From positions 3,289-51,436 of the forward strand of contig DIDI01000007.1 in assembly GCA_002418055.1 (NCBI GenBank): 48,148 nt of DNA, written 5' to 3'. The stretch comes from Lactobacillus sp. UBA5804 (lineage in GTDB: Bacteria > Bacillota > Bacilli > Lactobacillales > Lactobacillaceae). Numbering within the stretch: the first letter of the stretch is position 1; every line of letters starts with the position of its first letter. Position numbers and translations under genes: made by a program. The notes below the pieces were generated by a model that did no database searches, had not been told where the DNA came from, and worked only from the letters and a program-made list of their open reading frames with translations. Shown here piece after piece: positions 17,071 through 25,268 of the stretch.

Positions 17071-19179
17071 GTGGACTATTTTAGAAAAAACAACGGGACA
17101 GGTTCGAAGAAAGCCGCCTCAACGCCAATTAGAATGAGAATCATATTGGGCGTTATTTTTATTTTATTTGCATTATTAATCGCACAACTGGCCTATTTAC
17201 AATTAGGATATGGGGCGCAGTTTAAGGCCGAAGTTAGCAAGACGGACTCTAGTACAATCTCAAGTCAGGTCCCACGCGGTGTTATGTATGATTCGCAAGG
17301 TCGAATCTTGGTCGGGAATAAGGCCAATAATGCAATTACTTATACCAAGAGTGCAACGACTACAAGCAAACAGATTTATCAAATTTCGAATGCTCTCAGT
17401 CATTATATAAAAATTGACAATGAAAAACCGTCAAATTCTGCAATTGCCGACTATTATTTAGCAAATCCGACAAATAATACTGCCGAGACAAAAAAATTGC
17501 CGAATCATCAGCGCTATGACAATAGTGGTGATGAGTTGGATGCTTCCACACTCTATAAAAATTTACTGGCTCAAGTTGAAAAGGAAAAAATTCAGCTGAA
17601 TCGGCGAGAACGCACAGCTGCTTTAATCTATAATAAAATTTCCGGTGCGTATACTTTGTCTACAATCTATTTAAAGAATCAAGATTTGACGGCCAAGGAG
17701 TTAGCGGCAGTTGGTGAACATTTATCATCCTTACCAGGAGTCGGAATTGGAACAGATTGGGAGCGAAACTATCCGAATGGTTCGTCTATCCAAAGCATTA
17801 TTGGATCGGTTTCAACTGAAAAAAGTGGGCTACCAAGTGACAACTTAAATTACTACTTGTCACAAGGATATTCCCGTAATGATCGGGTCGGGACCTCTTA
17901 TCTTGAAAAAGAATATGAAGCCCTCTTGAAGGGAACTAAGGCGACGAGTGCTGTTACTACTAAAAGTAATGGCGATATTCAACAAACCAAGCAGGTTTAT
18001 CCGGGGCAATCTGGTGCGAGTTTAGTATTATCAATTGATGCTAAATACCAAAAAGAAGTTCAAGCAAGCTTGAGTAGCGTTTTTCGTAGTGCAGTGGCAT
18101 CGGGTGCAGCGAAGTATTCTAATGGTGCTTATGCCATTGCGATGAATCCACAGACTGGGGCTTTATTAGCTATTGCCGGATTAAATCGTGATACTAATTC
18201 TGGCAAAATTACGGACAATGCATTAGGGGTTATTAATCAATCTTTTGTTATGGGGTCAGTCGTTAAGGGGGCAATGGTATCGGGTGCCTTGATAAATCAT
18301 GTTATCAGCCCCACCAATAATACCCTGCCAGATACAGCGATCTATCTACCAGGATCAGCCGTTAAAAAATCAGTATATCCAATTGGAACTTTTAGCGCGC
18401 TTGATGCTGAAACCGCCTTAGAAGTTTCATCCAATATCTATATGATGCATTTGGCTTTGAAATGGGTAAAGGCGCAGTACGTTCCTAAACGTTATATTTC
18501 TATGCCAAACAATGCTTTTGAGAAATTAAGACGTAATTTTGCCATGTTTGGTTTAGGGGCTAAAACTGGCGTTGATTTACCAGGTGAAATTTCTGGAATC
18601 GAAGGGAAATCTTACAACACTGCTGGTAATATTTTGTCCGGTTCAGTACTTGACTTATCCTATGGCAACTATGATGCGTATACGCCAATTCAATTAGTAC
18701 AATATATTTCAACAATTGCCAATGGCGGGTATCGGATGCAACCTTACATCGTTCAAAGTGTGGGGCGTACCAGTAGTGATGGTAAGCAAATCAATGTGAC
18801 TTACAATAAAAAGCCTAGTGTGCAATTACGAATTCCTTGGACACAGTCAGAGTTAAATGTCGTACAAACTGGGCTTTGGCGTGTTGTTCATGGGACCAAT
18901 GCATGGGGGACCGCCCATAAGCTAAAGGATATTAAACCAGCTATTTCAGCTAAAACTGGGACTGCTCAAACCTTTTATTACAATCCCAAGCATCCCAATC
19001 ATAACTATAATACGGAACTGATTAATGCGACTTTTGCTGGCTATGCGCCAACAAAAAATCCTAAATTAGCGGTTGCGATTGTTTTTCCTGGACTTGATCC
19101 AGAACAAGAAGGAACATTTACTTTACAGGTAGCACGTGCGATGGTGACTAAGTATTTCCAATTGCATCGGATAAAGTAA
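17071..19179 (+). CDS. Class B penicillin-binding protein (transpeptidase, PBP2b-like)
   Basis: A 702-residue monofunctional transpeptidase that cross-links peptidoglycan. Short cytoplasmic tail, one membrane anchor (about 22-46), PBP dimerisation domain (about 60-300, with VPRGVMYDSQGRIL) and transpeptidase domain with SVVK (catalytic Ser 396), SSN (453-455) and KTGTAQ (628-633). All three active motifs are intact. GTG 17071 follows an AAAGGA site. In lactobacilli the gene at this place, just ahead of rpmG, is usually the elongation-type PBP2b; that assignment rests on context. Diverges from the YfhO-like gene. Confidence 0.92.
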   Translation: MDYFRKNNGTGSKKAASTPIRMRIILGVIFILFALLIAQLAYLQLGYGAQFKAEVSKTDSSTISSQVPRGVMYDSQGRILVGNKANNAITYTKSATTTSKQIYQISNALSHYIKIDNEKPSNSAIADYYLANPTNNTAETKKLPNHQRYDNSGDELDASTLYKNLLAQVEKEKIQLNRRERTAALIYNKISGAYTLSTIYLKNQDLTAKELAAVGEHLSSLPGVGIGTDWERNYPNGSSIQSIIGSVSTEKSGLPSDNLNYYLSQGYSRNDRVGTSYLEKEYEALLKGTKATSAVTTKSNGDIQQTKQVYPGQSGASLVLSIDAKYQKEVQASLSSVFRSAVASGAAKYSNGAYAIAMNPQTGALLAIAGLNRDTNSGKITDNALGVINQSFVMGSVVKGAMVSGALINHVISPTNNTLPDTAIYLPGSAVKKSVYPIGTFSALDAETALEVSSNIYMMHLALKWVKAQYVPKRYISMPNNAFEKLRRNFAMFGLGAKTGVDLPGEISGIEGKSYNTAGNILSGSVLDLSYGNYDAYTPIQLVQYISTIANGGYRMQPYIVQSVGRTSSDGKQINVTYNKKPSVQLRIPWTQSELNVVQTGLWRVVHGTNAWGTAHKLKDIKPAISAKTGTAQTFYYNPKHPNHNYNTELINATFAGYAPTKNPKLAVAIVFPGLDPEQEGTFTLQVARAMVTKYFQLHRIK

Positions 19180-19256
19180 GGAATTAGTCTAGTCAAATTT
19201 AAATAAAAATGGTAAAATATCCTAGTTAAATATTATATTTTAGGTGGTGAAAAAAG

Positions 19257-19406
19257 ATGGCAGACAACATCATTTTAGAATGCACCGAATGTGGCGACAG
19301 AAGTTATTTATCTAAAAAGAACAAGCGTAAGCATCCGGAACGCTTAGCTTTGAAGAAGTTTTGTCCTGTTGATAGACAGGTTACCCTTCATCGTGAAACT
19401 AAGTAA
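19257..19406 (+). CDS. rpmG: 50S ribosomal protein L33
   Basis: A 49-residue ribosomal protein read directly from the sequence, with ATG 19257 after an AGGTGG site. The start MADNIILECTECGDRSY, the basic middle KKNKRKHPERL and the end TLHRETK are diagnostic. Only three of the four zinc cysteines remain (C9, C12, C36); the last position of the second CxxC is Asp (FCPVD), a pattern that I recall as usual for this L33 copy in lactobacilli. Lies between the PBP gene and the folate gene. Confidence 0.95.
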   Translation: MADNIILECTECGDRSYLSKKNKRKHPERLALKKFCPVDRQVTLHRETK

Positions 19407-19417
19407 TTGACCAAAAG

Positions 19418-19442
19418 AGCAGGCTGCTAGGCCTGCTTTTTT
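19418..19442 (+). terminator. rpmG terminator
   Basis: AGCAGGC (19418-19424) pairs with GCCTGCT (19431-19437), followed by a run of six T. Confidence 0.88.
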
Positions 19443-19468
19443 GTATAGATTGGAAATGGGGCCTCGAA

Positions 19469-20044
19469 ATGGATAAAAAGCAGGTACGGCGCGATCTGCG
19501 CATAGCATTAGCAAAATTTGCCGCTACCCCAGCCAAAGCCAGAGAAGACCAAGCAATATTAGCACAATTGAAAAAATCAAAATTATTGGCACAAGCTCAC
19601 GCTATTGGTGTCACGGTCAGTTTACCGCTTGAAGTTGATACGTCACAATTGATTGCGACTTTATGGGAACAGGGGAAGTCAGTCTATTTGGCACGTGTGA
19701 ATGCAAACGCGCGACTAGAATTTGTAAGATATCGTTATAATAGCCGTTTACGTCCTACCAAAATGGGCGTCTTGGAAGTGGTTGATAAGGCAGCTGAAAT
19801 TAAGAATGATTTAGATTTGATTATTGTCCCAGGACTAGCCTATGATTTGCAGCAGCACTACCGTCTTGGGTTTGGTGGTGGTTATTACGATCGCTTTTTA
19901 GCAGTACATCCAGGAATTAAAACGGTTAGCTTGGTCAATCAGGTCATGGCGTTTCAAAAGTCTACGTGGCCAGTTGAGTCATTCGATATACCAGTACAAA
20001 CTTTAATTACACCCACTGCTATTTTAGGTGATAATCATGAATAA
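19469..20044 (+). CDS. 5-formyltetrahydrofolate cyclo-ligase
   Basis: Cytosolic enzyme of 191 residues that uses ATP to turn 5-formyl-THF into 5,10-methenyl-THF. The N-terminal KKQVRRDLR basic patch and the C-terminal signature DLIIVPGLAYD with LGFGGGYYDRFL (substrate and ATP site) are present. It overlaps the rhomboid gene by 8 bases. The cyclo-ligase-rhomboid-YqgQ order is widespread in Firmicutes. Confidence 0.94.
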   Translation: MDKKQVRRDLRIALAKFAATPAKAREDQAILAQLKKSKLLAQAHAIGVTVSLPLEVDTSQLIATLWEQGKSVYLARVNANARLEFVRYRYNSRLRPTKMGVLEVVDKAAEIKNDLDLIIVPGLAYDLQQHYRLGFGGGYYDRFLAVHPGIKTVSLVNQVMAFQKSTWPVESFDIPVQTLITPTAILGDNHE

Positions 20045-20714
20045 AGCACAATTATCACGGACTTATATGACTACTGGAATTGTAGCGGTATTATTTATTA
20101 TCTTTTTAGCTGAGACTATCGCTGGCGGATCTAGCAATTCCGTGGTCCTTTATCGATTTGGTGCGATGAACAACTATATTGTTGTATCGGCGGGACAATG
20201 GTGGCGACTATTTACGGCGCAATTTTTGCATATTGGGCTGATGCATTTAGTTTCCAACGTAGTCTTTATTTATTATCTCGGCCAACTATTAGAGCAGCTG
20301 TTTGGGCATTGGCGTTTTTTAACCCTCTATTTGCTAGCTGGGATTGGTGGCAACTTATTAAGCCTAGCTTTTGGCAGTGATAATACCATTAGTGCAGGCG
20401 CCTCAACGGCTTTGTTTGGATTACTGGGAGCAATGCTGGCCATGAGCTGGCATAATCGGCAAAATCCCTACAGTCGCTTTTTAGGCCGCCAAGCATTCAT
20501 GTTAGTTGCCATTAATCTTATTTTGGATGTGTTTATTAGTGGCATCGATATCATGGGTCACATCGGCGGTGTGATTACGGGCTTCCTGCTCGCTATTCTG
20601 CTAGGAAGTCGTGAGCTCGCGAGTTGGCCACGTAAAGCTCGGGTAGTGGCAGCTGCTTTGCTGATTTTTTATGTGGTGGTAACCGTTAGAATTGGCATGG
20701 TGATTTCATACTAA
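20037..20714 (+). CDS. Rhomboid family intramembrane serine protease
   Basis: Polytopic membrane protease with about seven helices, 225 residues. Catalytic Ser 123 lies in GASTALFG, catalytic His 175 in DIMGHIGG, and the helix-2 HxxxN motif is H70-LVS-N74, so the enzyme looks active. ATG 20037 follows an AGGTG site; an in-frame GTG at 20028 is part of that site. Relatives such as YqgP/GluP in Bacillus cut membrane transporters. It overlaps yqgQ by one base (TAATG), so the pair is coupled. Confidence 0.93.
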   Translation: MNKAQLSRTYMTTGIVAVLFIIFLAETIAGGSSNSVVLYRFGAMNNYIVVSAGQWWRLFTAQFLHIGLMHLVSNVVFIYYLGQLLEQLFGHWRFLTLYLLAGIGGNLLSLAFGSDNTISAGASTALFGLLGAMLAMSWHNRQNPYSRFLGRQAFMLVAINLILDVFISGIDIMGHIGGVITGFLLAILLGSRELASWPRKARVVAAALLIFYVVVTVRIGMVISY

Positions 20715-20917
20715 TGAGAACATTATATGATGTACAGCAATTACTCGAGAAGTATGGGGTACTCGTTCACGTCGGTAAAAGAATCTGGGATATTGAGTTA
20801 ATGGCACTGGAACTCGATCGGGTCTATCAGGCGGGGTTACTTGATAAAAAGACGTATTTATTGGCAAAAATGGTTTTGACTCATGAATACGAATTAGAGT
20901 TACATTCTGGAAAATGA
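20714..20917 (+). CDS. yqgQ: YqgQ family protein (DUF910)
   Basis: A 67-residue protein of the DUF910 family, small three-helix proteins of unknown function that sit beside rhomboid and glucokinase genes in Firmicutes. The MRTLYDVQQLLEKYG start and the GKRIWDIELMALELDRVYQAGLL core are typical. Translationally coupled to the rhomboid gene. No catalytic motif is visible. Confidence 0.9.
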   Translation: MRTLYDVQQLLEKYGVLVHVGKRIWDIELMALELDRVYQAGLLDKKTYLLAKMVLTHEYELELHSGK

Positions 20918-20978
20918 TAGTCAAGCAGTCAGTTTAGCGTTATCATACTTTGAGGTACTATCAGGAAGGATTTTTGTA

Positions 20979-21380
20979 ATGTCGAATGTTTTAATTATTA
21001 TTGACCTTGTCTTACTGGTTATTATTTTGTTGATGGGTGGTTTCTGGTTGTTCAATCGCATTACGGCAAAATCAATCGGTGGCGAATTGACCAATGAAAC
21101 GTTTAAAGCCGGGATGCATAAGGCGCAAATCGTTGATTTGCGTGAGACGGCTCCTTTTAAACGTAAACATATTGAGGGTGCTAGAAATTTTCCTTATGCG
21201 ATGCTCAAATATAAGTACCAGGACTTGCGGTTAGATCTGCCGGTTTTCCTCTATTCTGATTCGTTGACTGTGACCTTGCGTGCGGCACGTTTTTTGAAAA
21301 AGAAGGGTTTTGGCTCAATCCATTATTTGAAGCAAGGAATGGAAAATTGGGATGGTCGAACGAAGACCTCTAAATATTAA
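20979..21380 (+). CDS. Membrane-anchored rhodanese-fold protein (YqhL-like)
   Basis: A 133-residue protein with one N-terminal membrane helix (about 4-26) and a cytoplasmic rhodanese domain. The VDLRE strand, the HIEGARNFP motif and the C-terminal GMENWDG end are clear. At the place of the catalytic cysteine loop it reads LYSDSL (residues 91-96), so the sulfur-carrying Cys is replaced by Ser or Asp and sulfurtransferase activity is not expected. Related lactobacillar proteins also vary here, so it may be a binding module. An AGGAAGG site precedes the start. Confidence 0.88.
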   Translation: MSNVLIIIDLVLLVIILLMGGFWLFNRITAKSIGGELTNETFKAGMHKAQIVDLRETAPFKRKHIEGARNFPYAMLKYKYQDLRLDLPVFLYSDSLTVTLRAARFLKKKGFGSIHYLKQGMENWDGRTKTSKY

Positions 21381-21384
21381 ATAG

Positions 21385-21417
21385 AAGCACGTTTAGGTAG
21401 CTAAATGCGCTTTTTTT
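21385..21417 (+). terminator. Terminator after the rhodanese gene
   Basis: AAGCACGTTTAG (21385-21396) pairs with CTAAATGCGCTT (21401-21412), with one A-C mismatch and one G-U, followed by seven T. Confidence 0.78.
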
Positions 21418-21460
21418 ATCTTTTAATTGAAACTAGTCAAAGCAAGACGGAGTTAATCAA

Positions 21461-22381
21461 ATGCAAAAATTATTGGTCATTGTAGGACCAACAGCTATCG
21501 GTAAGACCACTACTGCGATTCAATTGTCGCAAGTGCTGGGAACTGAAATTGTCTCAGGTGACTCAATGCAAGTTTATCGCGAGGTGGCGATCGGGACGGC
21601 CAAGCCAACCGCCGCTGAACAACGTGCCTGTCCCCATTATTTACTAGATACACGTTCAATTTTTGAACCTTATTCAGTTAAAGCTTTTGTTGATGATGCG
21701 ACACAGGCGATTAGTCAAATTGCTAGTCAAAGAAAATTACCCATGTTAGTGGGTGGGACTGGTTTATACGTACGCGCACTGGTCAATAAATTACAACTTG
21801 GGGAAAAAGAACCAATTAACTCCGGTACTGAACCTAAATGGGAAGCCTTACTTTCAGAAGTGGGACCGCAGCGAGTGTGGAAACAGCTGGCGGCAGTTGA
21901 TCCAGCTGCCGCTGCTAAAATTCCCATTGCCAATAGTCGACGTGTTCTTAGAGCTCTCAGTGTTATCGATCGAACGGGTCAGAAGTTTTCAGAGCAGCAG
22001 GCAGATATTCAACCACGATATGATTATTTAATTATTGGCTTAGCAAGTGATCGGCAACTGATTTATGACCGGATTAATGCCCGAGTAGATTTAATGATGA
22101 AGCAAGGCTTACTGACTGAGGCACAGCAGGTTTATGAACAGCGTTCACGCACCTATCAGCTCAAGCAAGCAATCGGCTACAAGGAATTCTTCCCATACTT
22201 TGCGGGTACGAGTGATTTAGCAACTTGTGTTGCCCGCGTAAAAACTGCTTCGCGCCGTTATGCTAAACGCCAACTGACTTATTTCAAGCATCAATTACCC
22301 GTGACGTGGTTCGACCCGTTAACGGATGCCAACTGTCAAACTGAAATTATCCAGAAAGTGAAGGCATGGTTACATGCATAA
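21461..22381 (+). CDS. miaA: tRNA dimethylallyltransferase MiaA
   Basis: Adds a dimethylallyl group to A37 of tRNAs that read UNN codons. The P-loop GPTAIGKTT is at residues 8-16; the catalytic and substrate segments SGDSMQVYR, GTAKPT and PMLVGGTGLYVRALV follow, as does the C-terminal QAIGYKEFFPY and RRYAKRQLTYFK region that binds tRNA. Length of 306 residues is normal. Its end overlaps the next gene by 8 bases. Confidence 0.97.
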   Translation: MQKLLVIVGPTAIGKTTTAIQLSQVLGTEIVSGDSMQVYREVAIGTAKPTAAEQRACPHYLLDTRSIFEPYSVKAFVDDATQAISQIASQRKLPMLVGGTGLYVRALVNKLQLGEKEPINSGTEPKWEALLSEVGPQRVWKQLAAVDPAAAAKIPIANSRRVLRALSVIDRTGQKFSEQQADIQPRYDYLIIGLASDRQLIYDRINARVDLMMKQGLLTEAQQVYEQRSRTYQLKQAIGYKEFFPYFAGTSDLATCVARVKTASRRYAKRQLTYFKHQLPVTWFDPLTDANCQTEIIQKVKAWLHA

Positions 22382-23621
22382 TTTACCTACAGCACTACAA
22401 ATTATCGTAGCGCGTCTTGAACGCAAGATTGCACCACGGCTAGCAGAACTCGACCACCAGGCATTAGCCAACGAGGCCAAGGTATTAGCGGCTTTTCAGG
22501 CGGAGCAAGTCGCTGAGAGCGACTTAATTGGTAGTACGGGATATGGGACCAATGATGAAGGCCGTGATAAATTGGATCGAATCTGGGCCCGTATCTTTAA
22601 AACTGAGGATGCCTTAGTACGGTCACAATTTGTATCCGGAACGCACACGATAGCAACTGCGATGAGCGGCAATTTGTTGCCAGGGGATGAGTTGATTTAC
22701 CTAACCGGGATGCCGTATGATACCTTGCAACAGGTGATTGGAATTGCCGGTCATCAGCCCGGCAGTCTGAAAGATTATGGGATTCAATTTGATTATGTGC
22801 CGTTAAAGGATGACGCGGTTGATATTGATCGTGTGCAGCAAGTTGTCACTGTCAGTCAGCCTAAAATGGTCGTGATACAGCGTTCACGGGGATATGCGAC
22901 TAGGCCCAGTCTTACTGTAAACGCAATTCGCGAACTGATTGCACTGGTTCGGCGGGCTTCACCGCAAACAATTATTTTAATTGATAATTGTTATGGCGAG
23001 TTTTCAGAGCTACATGAGCCTACGGAATACGGTGCGGATTTGATGGCGGGATCCTTAATCAAAAATGGTGGCGGTGGCTATGCCAAAACTGGTGGCTACA
23101 TAGTCGGAAAGCATAAATTGATTGAACGTGCCGCCAATCGTTTAACATGTGCCGGCATTGGTCGTGAGGAAGGGGCTAGCCTTGGCAATAATCGAGATTA
23201 TTATCAAGGTCTCTTTGTAGCACCCGAAATTACTGCCAATGCTATCAAGGGTGCGGTTTATACCGCGGCCTTACTAGCTGAAGTGGGCGAAACAGTCTCG
23301 CCACGGTGGAACGAAGCAAGAACGGATTTGATTCAGACGGTAGTCTTTAACGACCGGGCCAAGATGATTAAATTTGCACAAGTGTTGCAACAGAATTCTC
23401 CCGTAAATGCCTTTGTAGAACCTATTCCTAGCAATCAAGATGGTTATGAAGATCAGATTATTATGGCTGGTGGCACATTTGTTAATGGTGCTACCATGGA
23501 ATTTTCGGGAGATGGTCCACTCAGACCACCGTACGCCTTGTATTTACAAGGCGGTTTGACTTTTGCGCATATTAAATTGGCAATCACGAACACTGTCGCC
23601 AAACTTTACTTTAATAGCTAG
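22374..23621 (+). CDS. YnbB-type PLP-dependent enzyme (aluminium resistance family)
   Basis: A 415-residue fold-type I PLP enzyme of the family named for aluminium resistance, related to methionine gamma-lyase. The PLP lysine is probably in SLIKNGGGGYAKTGG (about residues 228-243), and the conserved start segment STGYGTNDEGRD and the IDNCYGEF aspartate loop are visible. The physiological reaction is not established. In Bacillus and many lactobacilli the order is miaA-ynbB-glnR-glnA; here glnR is missing and glnA follows after 188 bases. Confidence 0.9.
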   Translation: MHNLPTALQIIVARLERKIAPRLAELDHQALANEAKVLAAFQAEQVAESDLIGSTGYGTNDEGRDKLDRIWARIFKTEDALVRSQFVSGTHTIATAMSGNLLPGDELIYLTGMPYDTLQQVIGIAGHQPGSLKDYGIQFDYVPLKDDAVDIDRVQQVVTVSQPKMVVIQRSRGYATRPSLTVNAIRELIALVRRASPQTIILIDNCYGEFSELHEPTEYGADLMAGSLIKNGGGGYAKTGGYIVGKHKLIERAANRLTCAGIGREEGASLGNNRDYYQGLFVAPEITANAIKGAVYTAALLAEVGETVSPRWNEARTDLIQTVVFNDRAKMIKFAQVLQQNSPVNAFVEPIPSNQDGYEDQIIMAGGTFVNGATMEFSGDGPLRPPYALYLQGGLTFAHIKLAITNTVAKLYFNS

Positions 23622-23654
23622 TTTCAATGAACGATATGTTCTCATGCAAGTGCT

Positions 23655-23685
23655 GCGAAAAAAGTTTAAAAATTCGCTTTTTTTT
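23655..23685 (+). terminator. Weak terminator after the ynbB-like gene
   Basis: GCGAA (23655-23659) pairs with TTCGC (23673-23677) over an A-rich loop, followed by eight T. Short stem but a good T-run. Confidence 0.55.
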
Positions 23686-23776
23686 ACTATACCAATTTGA
23701 CAAATGACAGATGCTTTGCTATTGTATGATACAGTTCTTAGAGATAAATAAGCGACTCTATGGGGACTATACCAAT
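23686..23776 (+). repeat. 11-bp direct repeat bracketing the glnA promoter
   Basis: ACTATACCAAT occurs at 23686-23696, just upstream of the -35, and again at 23766-23776, upstream of the ribosome site. The copies are identical and exactly 80 bases apart, in the same orientation. A regulator-binding pair is possible; function unknown. Confidence 0.5.
23697..23725 (+). promoter_or_regulatory. glnA promoter
   Basis: TTGACA (23697-23702), 17-base spacer, TATTGT (23720-23725). A small dyad TGTAT-G-ATACA (23723-23733) overlaps the -10. No TGTNA-N7-TNACA GlnR box could be found in the 188-base gap. Confidence 0.65.
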
Positions 23777-23809
23777 ATTATTATATTTGCGATTTAATAG
23801 GGGTCAAAG

Positions 23810-25147
23810 ATGAGTAAACAATATGGTGCAGCAGACATTCGCGAGAGTGTCAAGAAAAATAACGTTCGTTTTTTGCGGTTAGCTTTTACCGATGTTAATG
23901 GTCGGATGAAAACCGTTGAAGTACCAACGAGTGAGCTTGAAAAGGTCTTACACAATGAGACCCGATTTGATGGCTCTTCAATTGATGGGTTTGTGAGGAT
24001 TGAAGAGAGCGACATGGTGTTATATCCAGACCTCTCAACTTGGATGGTTTTACCTTGGGTAGATGCATCTGGTGCTCGCATTGGTCGTTTGACTTGTTCT
24101 GTTCATAAGACTAATGGTGAGGCTTTTGAAGGTGACCCTCGGAATAATCTGAAACGGGTCTTAGGTGAAATGAAGAAGGCTGGCTTTAGTGCCTTTAACG
24201 TTGGTTTTGAAGCTGAATTCCATCTCTTTAAATTAGGAGCAGATGGCGAATGGACCACTGAAGTGCCAGATCATGCTTCCTACTTTGATATGACCTCAGA
24301 TGATGAAGGTGCGCGCTGCCGCCGTGATATCGTGGAAACTTTGGAAAGCGTTGGGTTTGAAGTTGAAGCTGCTCACCATGAAGTTGGTGAGGGTCAACAA
24401 GAAATCGACTTCAAGTTTGATGATGCCTTAAAGACGGCTGATCGTGTGCAAACTTTCAAGATGGTGGTACGTGAAGTTGCACGTAAGCACGGCTTGTTTG
24501 CAACTTTTATGCCAAAGCCACTTGCTGGTAAAGCAGGAAACGGGATGCATACAAACATGTCTTTGTTAAACGATGGCAAGAATGCCTTTTATGATGCTTC
24601 AAGCAGTAATCGTTTATCTGCCACGGCACGTTACTTCTTGAATGGGATTTTGACTCATGCCCGTGCGATTACGGCTATTGGTAACCCAACGGTAAACTCT
24701 TATAAACGATTAATTCCCGGCTTTGAAGCACCAGTCTATATTTCTTGGGCAACTAAAAACCGTTCGCCGTTAGTTAGAATTCCCGATGCCGATGAAATTG
24801 GCACGCGATTAGAAATGCGTTCAGCTGATCCAACCGCTAATCCCTATCTCTTATTGGCAGTTGCTTTGACAGCTGGTCTTGACGGGATTAAGCAGGCTAA
24901 AGAACCAATGGCACCGGTTACTTCTAACGTCTTTGAAATGTCACCAGCAGAACGTGATGAGCGTGGGATTAAGCCATTACCGACGACATTGCATAACGCG
25001 ATTAAGGCATTTGAAGCGGATGGATTAATGGAAGCAGCGCTGGGCAAACATTTGACTGAGAGCTACATTAAATCGAAGTCTCTTGAATGGTCTCAATATG
25101 CGCAAAGTGTTTCAGATTGGGAACGTCATCAATATATGGCTTATTAA
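23810..25147 (+). CDS. glnA: Glutamine synthetase, type I alpha
   Basis: Makes glutamine from glutamate, ammonia and ATP; a cytosolic dodecamer. The beta-grasp domain (about 15-100, FTDVNGRMKTVEVP, RFDGSSIDGF) and the catalytic domain are intact: AEFHLF, the HHEVGEGQQEIDFKF metal and ATP region, NGMHTNMSL and the NPTVNSYKRLIPGFEAP loop. The 445-residue length without the extra insertion marks the GSI-alpha form controlled by feedback rather than adenylylation. The start follows an AGGGG site. The gene for its usual regulator GlnR is not in the window. Confidence 0.97.
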   Translation: MSKQYGAADIRESVKKNNVRFLRLAFTDVNGRMKTVEVPTSELEKVLHNETRFDGSSIDGFVRIEESDMVLYPDLSTWMVLPWVDASGARIGRLTCSVHKTNGEAFEGDPRNNLKRVLGEMKKAGFSAFNVGFEAEFHLFKLGADGEWTTEVPDHASYFDMTSDDEGARCRRDIVETLESVGFEVEAAHHEVGEGQQEIDFKFDDALKTADRVQTFKMVVREVARKHGLFATFMPKPLAGKAGNGMHTNMSLLNDGKNAFYDASSSNRLSATARYFLNGILTHARAITAIGNPTVNSYKRLIPGFEAPVYISWATKNRSPLVRIPDADEIGTRLEMRSADPTANPYLLLAVALTAGLDGIKQAKEPMAPVTSNVFEMSPAERDERGIKPLPTTLHNAIKAFEADGLMEAALGKHLTESYIKSKSLEWSQYAQSVSDWERHQYMAY

Positions 25148-25167
25148 GCTTAAGAATCTTTGCAGGA

Positions 25168-25201
25168 AAGTGTCTTGTTCAGCTGAATGAGACGCTTTTT
25201 T
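25168..25201 (+). terminator. glnA terminator
   Basis: AAGTGTCT (25168-25175) pairs with AGACGCTT (25189-25196) with one T-G pair, enclosing the inner TTCAGCTGAA palindrome, followed by a T-run. Confidence 0.82.
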
Positions 25202-25268
25202 GTTGCCTAAGTGATTTTCTTATCTAAAAAGGTCTAAAATAGATAACTTAGGAGGAAAGCGTGATTAA

